Notes under the pieces: model-generated
Databases searched by the model: none
The model's input: only the letters and a program-made list of their open reading frames with translations
Told to the model about the DNA's origin: nothing
Assembly (NCBI GenBank): GCA_934757945.1
Contig: CAKVLT010000003.1
Coordinates: forward strand, 1 to 53,696
Direction of reading: 5' to 3'
Length of the DNA: 53,696 nt
Source of the DNA: an uncultured Bulleidia sp.
Lineage (GTDB): Bacteria > Bacillota_I > Bacilli_A > Erysipelotrichales > Erysipelotrichaceae
Made by a program: the position numbers and the translations under genes
Part shown: piece after piece, positions 48,301 through 53,696 of the stretch
Position numbering within the stretch: position 1 is the first letter of the stretch
Layout of the letters: each line of letters opens with the position of its first letter

Positions 48301-51300
48301 TACGTATATTGTATTTAAAGGAAATGACTTTAATGAAGTGAAAATGCCTGAGGCAGGTTCTCAATATGTGGTACAGATTCAGAACAGCAGTGTGGGATAT
48401 GTAAGTATTGCAGATAGAGAAACAACTACACCAAAAGGAACATTAACTATTGAAAAGACCTTTAATGGAATTAATGAACTTTTATATCCGGATTCTGTCG
48501 AATTTACAGTAACAAAGGATGATGGTACATATAGCAAGACTGTATATGCAACCAAAGAAAATGATTATCAGGTTACATTATCTAACCTTGAATTAGGTAC
48601 GTATACCGTGCAGGAAAAGACTGAGAGTGCTAGTGCAAAGACTGAAGGGTATACATTTACCACTGCATATGCTGTTGGAAAAGAAAGTACTCAAGAAGTT
48701 ACATTTACAGGCGCATCACAGCAGACTGTTTCTGTAACAAACACTTATAAGAGTGAAACTACAGAAATTCCAGTTAAAAAGGTATGGAGTGACTCTGAAG
48801 CAGAACATGCTGGTGTACAGGTTGCTTTGATGAACGGTAACGCAACAGTAGCAACCTTAACCTTGAATAAAGATAATGCATGGGCAGGAACATTTACAAA
48901 TCTTCCTAAGAAAGATGCAAATGGAAATGCCATTACGTATACAGTGAAAGAAGTTACTGAGGTGGCAGGATATACTTCATCCTATACTAAAGATAGTAAT
49001 GGTACATTGGTTGTTACAAACACCAAGGTAGAAAATCCAACGAGCAGTCTCACATTTACAAAGGCATTTGCCGGAGCAACTATCAGTGATGATATAAAGG
49101 GTGCTGTTAAATTCACAGTAACTGGTCCGGCAATAACAGGTGTTAAAATCGTAAGTCTTTCAGATATGACTCTGAATCCAACTACAGGAATTTACAGTTA
49201 TACAATTTCAGATATTCCTGAAGATAAGTTTGGTACTTATACAGTTACAGAAACAAACAATGGCTTAGATGGTAATACTGACTATACATGTGTAACAACT
49301 ATGGCAGTTGGAGGCGCTTCGACAGCAACAACTTCTAAGACAGTTACTGTAAATAAAGAAACTGCAGGAAGAGTAGATATTACCAATGAATATACACAGG
49401 TAGAACATCCAACGAGCGGTCTCACATTTACAAAGGCATTAGCTGGAGCAACTATCAGTGATGATATGAAGAATAATGTTACATTCACAATTAGTGGCCC
49501 TGCAATCACTGGTGTTCAAACCGTATTTCTTTCACAAATGACACAGGATCCAACTACAGGAATCTACAGTTATACAATTTCAAATATTCCTGAAGATAAG
49601 TTTGGAGAGTACACAGTTACAGAAACAAACAATGGCTTAGATGGTAATACTGACTATACATGTGTAACAACTATGGCAGTTGGAGGCACTTCAACACCAA
49701 CAACCTCTCAGACAGTTACTGTAAATAAAGAAACTGCAGGAAGAGCGGATATTACCAATACATACTTTAAGAAAGTATCTGTTTCCAAGAAAACACTTGG
49801 TGGAGAAGAAATTTCTGGCGCAGCATTATCATTGAAAGACAGCAGTACAGGAAACGTGGTGGAAAGCTGGACAAGTAATGGTGCTGAACACAAAGTTGTT
49901 CTGAGTGAAGGTACATACACATTACATGAAGAGTCTGCACCTGCAGGATATGCTGTAGCTAATGACATAACATTTACTGTTGATGCAGAAGGTAATGTTA
50001 CATTAGACGGTAATCCTGTCAGTGAAGTAGTCATGGTGGATAATGAAACAAGTGTTTCTGTTTCCAAAGTAGATATTGTGGACAATCATGAAATAGAAGG
50101 TGCACATATTCAGATTATTGATGATCAGGATAAAGTGGTTGAAGAATGGAATAGTACCAATGAAGCACATGTAATAACAAAGCTGACAACCGGTAAGAAA
50201 TACATTCTTAGAGAAACAACAGCTCCTGAAGGCTATCTGTTAACACAAGATACTTACTTCGAACTAAATGGGGACGGAACGATTAATACAGATAAGAGCA
50301 CAACTCCTGTATCTGAAACAGGTGTGTTATTGGTACAGGATACTGCTATTTCCAAAGTGTCCTATACAGTAACTAAAGTTTGGAGTGATGGTGGTGTTGC
50401 AGATGTAACATTCCCTGAATCTATTGAAGTAAAACTGCTGGCAAACAATGTGGTTGCCGGAACAGTACAGCTAAATGCTGAAAATAACTGGACATACACA
50501 TGGGAGTCTTTACCAAAGACAAACAGTAAGGGAGAAGCTATTACCTATAGTGTAAGCGAAGTACAGGTAAACGGATTCAATTCTACTGTAGATCCAGTGG
50601 TTGATGAAACTACAGGTAACGGAGTAATTACATTAACTAACACATATTCTGAAGGTAAGACTGTACAGATTTCCAAACAGGATGTTGGTGGACAAGAAAT
50701 CGGCGGAGCTCAGATGATCTTAAAGAATGAGAATGATGATGTGATTTCTAACTGGACATCAGTAGAAGGAGAAAAGCATACAGTAACAGTAAAGCCTGGC
50801 ACATACACATTACATGAAGATTCTGCACCTGCAGGATATGCTGTAGCTAATGATGTAATATTTACTGTGGATACAGAAGGTAAAGTAACAGTAGGTGGTA
50901 GTCCTGTCAGTGAAGTAGTCATGGTAGATGAATATGCTTCTCATGATGTGATTATTTCCAAAGTGGATGCTGCGAATAATAAAGAACTGGTAGGTGCTGT
51001 GTTAAAGGTTACAGATAAAGAAGGTAACGAAGTAGATACGTGGACCAGTGAAGATGGCAAGAATCATACAGTAACAGTAAAACCAGGTACATATACATTC
51101 ACTGAAGTATCTGCACCAAAAGGATATGAACTGGCTGAAAGCATTACATTCAATGTGGATCTGAATGGTAAAGTAACTATAGATGGTAAAGAGGTTACTG
51201 CAGTAGTTATGAAAGATGCAAAGAAGCCAGCAAATGTACAGACTGGTGTACATACTAATGTTTGTGGATTTGGAGCTTTGGGTGGATTCAGTATCGGTAT

Positions 51301-51340
51301 GGCATTCATTGTTCTGTTCTTAAGAAAGAAAATGGATTAA
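45365..51340 (+). CDS. Giant Cna-B/SpaA-type cell-wall adhesin with NVQTG sorting signal
   Basis: 1,991 residues. A signal peptide (1-29) probably cleaves after FVFA. Residues ~30-880 are a series of beta-rich domains resembling isopeptide-bonded adhesin modules. A SpaA-like module lies at ~892-1010 (LTITKYDA...GAEFQLYR...EAPEGYE). Next come a pilin-like module at ~1025-1125, a Cna-B module (~1132-1220, VKKVWSD), two near-identical 124-residue repeats (~1223-1467), SpaA modules (~1470-1660), a second Cna-B module (~1667-1760) and two SpaA modules (~1765-1945). The C terminus has NVQTG (1957-1961), a hydrophobic helix and RKKMD, a sortase signal differing from LPXTG. A G9 run lies at codons 193-196. 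A GEMM-like riboswitch and terminator lie upstream. No sortase gene is adjacent. Codon use is less biased than in flanking genes, consistent with accessory origin. Confidence 0.88.
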   Translation: MRKGLVKKFWIFMVSLLMIIGNMQSFVFAEGESNLQGYANVTKVEYKDSTGVWHDITDTSGTAIKNNTELRFNGEFGISNIDHKNEDATLDIDLGAINVTVNDYARSLIKPGSGWTSEYEIKNNHLVIYLTAKDRLQSDIEGDFEINGKVTITDSAIQDGQSVPIKLDGKTITITYDNPPTTSVLSANKMLDRGGVYKGADGNYYQNYKIELRAEGGNVRITSFNDTLGSSLTYSGPVSVKNADGTVSTYNSIQEIPATELAKDTSMTISYTAKLNKTENELFNNNYYDGTYTNRFNAGYTNNRDEEKNTGDREVTVTVNKPTVNKSGVYDSAHNSIIWTIVIDIQSYKDLVDGDVHSLASYLSEAGITDTAGEGLENVVLTSDNFIADGNGKFTATYTTPIKEGVDISNGKTFTNDVTVNFKDNVVSNTGTVTIGPTKEYIQKTFDSVDPLTGIFTWKVSVKLEEGMKEVSLLDQPDNTTQNPKAYRILLGDTVLYENGQMTEAASGIMSRIDQYYNVEMFFDQSYVDSHPSETLVFTYQTQLNQSGLENGREYTNTAQLNYTYGTDKNSQSSSAKYKYESLITKRATGQNEWDNTSGGNALKYTITVDLKDNSNYHAGSQLVIKDTVNNGFVIDPNTIQVRTSTWSHFYEDKPDSYYGEVTYDAEQQAFIITISEALFNWEVNGGKKELEIIYYAYPSADTPIGNTRLTIQNRAEGTIDGNTIGTSVTNTDYTLPEVLKKTAIQSSHDGVFTHTFVDWAVEVNPAGVKLNAGQPMTAVDTLGANSVLSYDLSSIAVTNLRTGTPLEAGTYTCRYDTATNSVKFTLPDGMPIKIAYKTNINASKGTELNATNAGNTFVLYGSSNDTISEKTYNMGGEYRPTMDISGTSAQLTITKYDATNNQNVLSGAEFQLYRVKYTDGAMHRMYTTPIALDGRTTFTTGADGKVVIQGNAANGLRLDQIYEVVETEAPEGYEVAPSTYIVFKGNDFNEVKMPEAGSQYVVQIQNSSVGYVSIADRETTTPKGTLTIEKTFNGINELLYPDSVEFTVTKDDGTYSKTVYATKENDYQVTLSNLELGTYTVQEKTESASAKTEGYTFTTAYAVGKESTQEVTFTGASQQTVSVTNTYKSETTEIPVKKVWSDSEAEHAGVQVALMNGNATVATLTLNKDNAWAGTFTNLPKKDANGNAITYTVKEVTEVAGYTSSYTKDSNGTLVVTNTKVENPTSSLTFTKAFAGATISDDIKGAVKFTVTGPAITGVKIVSLSDMTLNPTTGIYSYTISDIPEDKFGTYTVTETNNGLDGNTDYTCVTTMAVGGASTATTSKTVTVNKETAGRVDITNEYTQVEHPTSGLTFTKALAGATISDDMKNNVTFTISGPAITGVQTVFLSQMTQDPTTGIYSYTISNIPEDKFGEYTVTETNNGLDGNTDYTCVTTMAVGGTSTPTTSQTVTVNKETAGRADITNTYFKKVSVSKKTLGGEEISGAALSLKDSSTGNVVESWTSNGAEHKVVLSEGTYTLHEESAPAGYAVANDITFTVDAEGNVTLDGNPVSEVVMVDNETSVSVSKVDIVDNHEIEGAHIQIIDDQDKVVEEWNSTNEAHVITKLTTGKKYILRETTAPEGYLLTQDTYFELNGDGTINTDKSTTPVSETGVLLVQDTAISKVSYTVTKVWSDGGVADVTFPESIEVKLLANNVVAGTVQLNAENNWTYTWESLPKTNSKGEAITYSVSEVQVNGFNSTVDPVVDETTGNGVITLTNTYSEGKTVQISKQDVGGQEIGGAQMILKNENDDVISNWTSVEGEKHTVTVKPGTYTLHEDSAPAGYAVANDVIFTVDTEGKVTVGGSPVSEVVMVDEYASHDVIISKVDAANNKELVGAVLKVTDKEGNEVDTWTSEDGKNHTVTVKPGTYTFTEVSAPKGYELAESITFNVDLNGKVTIDGKEVTAVVMKDAKKPANVQTGVHTNVCGFGALGGFSIGMAFIVLFLRKKMD
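45942..45950 (+). repeat. Homopolymer of nine G inside the adhesin gene (contingency locus)
   Basis: A run of nine G after C at 45941, read as CGG GGG GGG GTA. With ten G the frame reads GGT ATA TAA and stops at once; with eight G it stops at a TAG about 15 codons later. No other G run of this length exists in this AT-rich window. Confidence 0.8.
49031..49765 (+). repeat. Tandem 372-bp repeat in the adhesin gene (two copies)
   Basis: Unit 1 begins at 49031 and unit 2 at 49403, both with ATCCAACGAGC then CTCACATTTACAAAGGC. Long stretches such as the NNGLDGNTDYTCVTTMAVGG coding region are almost identical in DNA. The 372-bp period keeps the frame (124 codons), so recombination would add or remove whole domains. 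Confidence 0.85.
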
Positions 51341-51348
51341 TCCTGTAA

Positions 51349-51384
51349 GAGGTGGGTTTAGATGATAAACTCATCTTTTTTTAT
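51349..51384 (+). terminator. Terminator of the adhesin gene
   Basis: GAGGTGGGTTTA (51349-51360) pairs with TAAACTCATCTT (51366-51377) with two G-U pairs, followed by T residues. Confidence 0.78.
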
Positions 51385-51455
51385 TTGTGTGATGTAAAAA
51401 TTTTCTTTTTGTGGAAACAATGGTTTTGATCACATGTGTAAACATTAACAAACCG

Positions 51456-51485
51456 TTGAAAAATGTACAGAAAAGCTGATATAAT
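51456..51485 (+). promoter_or_regulatory. Promoter of the 5-oxoproline transporter operon
   Basis: TTGAAA (51456-51461), 18-nt spacer, TATAAT (51480-51485), 29 nt before the ATG. The upstream region has TGTGTAAACA and TTAACAAACCGTT, possible operator half-sites. Confidence 0.7.
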
Positions 51486-51514
51486 GAATAAACTAATTGA
51501 AAGGGGACAACTCA

Positions 51515-52213
51515 ATGGAATTATTAAAATTAATTGGTGTTGTAATCGTAGTTATTGGTTTCGCTCTGAGATGGGACACGATTGCAACAGTTGTGGTTGC
51601 TGGTATTGCTACAGGTTTAGTAGCAGTGGCTGAAGGCTCCATGACATTTATTGGTATCTTTGATACCTTTGGAAGTTCTTTTATTGGTAACAGAACTGCA
51701 ACTCTCTTTGCTTTAACAGTAGGTATCATCGGTATCTGTGAAAGGTACGGTCTGCGTGATAAAGCTAAAGACTTCATTAACAGTATGAGAGGTATGACAG
51801 TAGGAAGATTATTTGGAGTATGGACAATCATCCGTATTCTTTCCTCTGCATTCTCTTTAAGACTTGGTGGACATGTACAGTTTATCCGCCCTATTATCCT
51901 TCCTATGGCTGAAGGTGCTATTTCCAATAAGTATGGTGATAAAGTACTGGAAGATCCTGCAGAATCCGACAGAGTTAAAGGTATTGCTGCAGGTACAGAA
52001 AACTTTGGTAACTTCTTTGGACAGAACTGCTTCATGGGCGCTTCCGGTACATTGTTAATTGCCAGTACATTAACTGAGCAGGGCTTTGATGTTACACCAT
52101 TATCTGTTGCTTTAAATGCCTGGCCAATCGCATTAATTACCATGGTGGTATGTTTCATTTACTACATCTGGTATGATATGTCCCTTGCAAAGAAATATGG
52201 AGGTAACAAATAA
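51515..52213 (+). CDS. 5-oxoproline transporter, DUF969 family subunit
   Basis: 232 residues from the ATG at 51515, with AAAGGGG before it. Five to six transmembrane helices. ALRWDTIATVVVAGIATGL, CERYGLRDKA and GGHVQFIRPIILPMAEGA are typical of DUF969 (PF06149). It always occurs with a DUF979 partner and often with pcp, which supports a role in 5-oxoproline movement. It overlaps the next gene by 1 nt. Confidence 0.87.
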   Translation: MELLKLIGVVIVVIGFALRWDTIATVVVAGIATGLVAVAEGSMTFIGIFDTFGSSFIGNRTATLFALTVGIIGICERYGLRDKAKDFINSMRGMTVGRLFGVWTIIRILSSAFSLRLGGHVQFIRPIILPMAEGAISNKYGDKVLEDPAESDRVKGIAAGTENFGNFFGQNCFMGASGTLLIASTLTEQGFDVTPLSVALNAWPIALITMVVCFIYYIWYDMSLAKKYGGNK

Positions 52214-53172
52214 TGTTGAACGCTATTACTTTAGTACCTGCAGAAATATCTGCTGTATACAATCCATATTTACAGGAATTTTTCTATGCCATCATTGGTC
52301 TTGTTTTCATTGCTAATGGTGTAAAAGCATTTAAAGATACAAGTGTGAAAAAACATGTTACTACAGGTCTCTTCTGGAGTATCATGGGTGTTTGCTTCAT
52401 CGTCGGTAAGTATATTCCTTCCTACATCGTAGGTTTCTTGATAACTTTCACTGCTGTATTAACAGCTATTGGTGGTGTTGTTGAAACAACAAACAAAGCT
52501 CCTACAAAGGAAGAAACACGTGCTAATGCCAATAGAATCGGCTATAAAGTATTTATTCCTGCTTTAACATTAGCTTTAGCTTCCGTAGCCTTCTCCGTAT
52601 TAGGTATTGTCAGTGGTAATAACGCTATTGGTGTATCTGCTGTCTTAGGTGTGATTGCTGTACTTTCTATTACAAAGGCTCCTGCAAAATCCATTATTAC
52701 TGAAGGCAACAGATTATTAGATAACATGGGTGCTGTAGCTTTCTTACCTCAGTTATTATCTGCTCTTGGTTCTTTATTTACAGCAGCTGGTGTAGGAACA
52801 GTTATTTCCGGTTTCGTAGCTGCTTTAGTTCCTGAACATGCTCATTTCATCGCTTGTGCAGTTTACTGTATAGGTATGGCATTGTTCACAATGATTATGG
52901 GTAATGGTTTTGCTGCATTCTCTGTTATTACAGTTGGTGTAGGTATTCCATTCTTAATCAATGAAGGTGCTAATCCTGCAATTGTTGGTACATTAGGTTT
53001 AACAGCAGGTTACTGTGGAACATTATTGACACCTATGGCTGCGAACTTTAATATCATGCCTGCAGCATTATTAGAGACAAAGGGTAAATATGCTATCATC
53101 AAGGGACAGGCGCCTATCGCCATCACCATGCTGATTATCCATATTGTATTAATGTACTTCTGGGCATTCTGA
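52213..53172 (+). CDS. 5-oxoproline transporter, DUF979 family subunit
   Basis: 319 residues with about nine transmembrane helices; ARxNRIGYKVFIPAL-like loop and GLTAGYCGTLLTPMAANFNIMPAALLE near the C terminus are typical of DUF979 (PF06166). It starts on the last base of the DUF969 stop (TAATG) and presumably forms a heteromeric permease with it. Confidence 0.88.
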   Translation: MLNAITLVPAEISAVYNPYLQEFFYAIIGLVFIANGVKAFKDTSVKKHVTTGLFWSIMGVCFIVGKYIPSYIVGFLITFTAVLTAIGGVVETTNKAPTKEETRANANRIGYKVFIPALTLALASVAFSVLGIVSGNNAIGVSAVLGVIAVLSITKAPAKSIITEGNRLLDNMGAVAFLPQLLSALGSLFTAAGVGTVISGFVAALVPEHAHFIACAVYCIGMALFTMIMGNGFAAFSVITVGVGIPFLINEGANPAIVGTLGLTAGYCGTLLTPMAANFNIMPAALLETKGKYAIIKGQAPIAITMLIIHIVLMYFWAF

Positions 53173-53181
53173 TAATATTTG

Positions 53182-53211
53182 AAACTATCCGATATACGGG
53201 TAGTTTTTTTA
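53182..53211 (+). terminator. Terminator of the 5-oxoproline transporter operon
   Basis: AAACTATCCG (53182-53191), 5-nt loop, CGGGTAGTTT (53197-53206; one G-U), then T. Confidence 0.82.
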
Positions 53212-53255
53212 TGCTTGAAAGAATGCAGTATAAGGCAATTTCACGTAAACAGTAG

Positions 53256-53267
53256 TATACTTCTAGT
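53256..53267 (+). promoter_or_regulatory. -10 box TATACT placed 6 nt before an ATG (leaderless promoter candidate)
   Basis: TATACT (53256-53261), TCTAGT, then ATG at 53268. No ribosome site lies between them and the -35 region is not clear. Confidence 0.5.
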
Positions 53268-53615
53268 ATGCAAAATAAAGAATTGGAAATCAGAAAAGAA
53301 GAAATCAGAAATGCGCATGTTCTGCAGCTGTTATCTATGCTGTTGATAGTGGGAATACTTATAACAGTGGCTGTTTTAAAAGGTACGTCTTTAAGATATT
53401 ACAGTATTGTAGCAGGGAGTCTGATGCTTGGACCTGTTGGTACGATTGTGGTTACGAGTGTTCCGCTTCTTGGAAAAGTAAGTTATGAAACAGAAGATCT
53501 GATGGATGCCAACAGACATATGCATGTATTAAACAGAGTAGGAATTATTGTGCTGTATGCTTCTTTTGGATTGTTGATAGCGGGAATGATTACAGCTATC
53601 AGTATAGGATTATGA
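53268..53615 (+). CDS. Small membrane protein of unknown function
   Basis: 115 residues: a charged N-terminal amphipathic stretch (MQNKELEIRKEEIRNAH) and about four hydrophobic segments (18-37, 44-65, 90-105 and to the end). Family not recognised. It has no Shine-Dalgarno sequence; TATACT ends 6 nt before the ATG, as for nadK and the dbpA-like gene, which supports both the start choice and a leaderless mRNA. Confidence 0.68.
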   Translation: MQNKELEIRKEEIRNAHVLQLLSMLLIVGILITVAVLKGTSLRYYSIVAGSLMLGPVGTIVVTSVPLLGKVSYETEDLMDANRHMHVLNRVGIIVLYASFGLLIAGMITAISIGL

Positions 53616-53696
53616 GGTGATAAGTGTGAAACATTATGATATGTAGCAGACATGACAAAAAGAAGTGGCTATCCACTTAGTTAAAATCAAGATGAA
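53616..53696. other. Window end without a recognised gene
   Basis: GAGGTGATAAGT followed by GTG and a six-codon frame (GTG AAA CAT TAT GAT ATG) that ends at TAG. It could be the interrupted start of a gene or a chance frame. A short inverted repeat AAGTGG...CCACTT (about 53663-53678) follows. Confidence 0.25.

Noticed and set aside
49708..50085. Minus-strand frames of 60-130 codons inside the adhesin gene.
   Set aside because: They are reverse shadows of the Thr/Val-rich repeats and lack ribosome sites.
1..53696. CRISPR array, prophage, rRNA or tRNA genes, replication origin.
   Set aside because: No regularly spaced repeats, phage structural genes, cloverleaf-like sequences, rRNA or DnaA-box clusters were seen on either strand.

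Overview
The window looks like a chromosomal segment of a low-GC Bacillota, most likely Erysipelotrichia (Erysipelotrichaceae or Coprobacillaceae-like). I infer this from AT-rich codon use, strong AGGAGG-type ribosome sites, T-box leaders, an HPr kinase/RapZ/YvcK/WhiA block and the cysS-mrnC-rlmB-sigma-rpmG-secE-nusG-rplKA order. I cannot name the genus. No tRNA, rRNA, CRISPR array, prophage or intact insertion sequence was seen. Apart from one adhesin locus, a toxin-antitoxin remnant and the left edge, this is a housekeeping region.

Layout. 1-360: tail of an Rpn-type nuclease/transposase gene and an IS200/IS605-like hairpin. 361-3028 (minus): dbpA-like helicase then mgtE. 3162-7479 (plus): mnmE-tatD-rnmV-rsmA-ispE, ending in a terminator that lies inside the convergent tyrosine phosphatase gene (7471-8268, minus). 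8331-10283: a GlmU lacking its acetyltransferase half, then prs. 10356-13411: a GntR-ABC-permease-wHTH operon behind a 9-bp repeat operator. 13477-15084 (minus): glyA and a cold-shock gene. 15240-17426: Met T-box and metG. 17492-18056 (minus): Phd/YefM antitoxin and a RelE/ParE toxin without a normal start codon. 18241-20583: NAD kinase and a degenerate PTS EIICB-like protein. 20653-26012: mutS-uvrA. 26096-28949: a small gene, hprK, an Lgt-like/HAD fusion and a small gene. 29080-32987: rapZ-yvcK-whiA, a small membrane protein and a GNAT acetyltransferase. 33103-34119: gap. 34331-37421: an HTH-TM-RCC1-FN3 receptor-like protein, a GYF_2 protein and a NYN/PIN-like protein. 37436-43071: Cys T-box, cysS-mrnC-rlmB-sigma factor, rpmG-secE-nusG, rplK-rplA. 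43147-44381: two membrane proteins. 44449-53172: pcp (minus) and a DUF969/DUF979 5-oxoproline transporter, separated by a 1,991-residue cell-wall adhesin. 53268-53615: a small membrane protein.

The most notable locus is 45132-51340. A promoter feeds an RNA that resembles a GEMM-I cyclic-dinucleotide riboswitch with an overlapping terminator. It is followed by a giant Cna-B/SpaA adhesin ending in an NVQTG sorting signal. The adhesin gene carries a run of nine G near its 5' end. Gain or loss of one G gives an immediate stop, so the adhesin appears to be under two layers of ON/OFF control: second messenger and phase variation.

Other unusual points are three genes with an identical TATACT-N6-ATG arrangement (probable leaderless mRNAs); a fusion of a catalytically degraded Lgt domain to a PpaX-like phosphatase next to hprK; an EIICB-like protein that has lost the phosphorylated Cys; and a membrane-spanning HTH protein with an RCC1/FN3 ectodomain. 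All calls are by eye; no database search or folding program was run.
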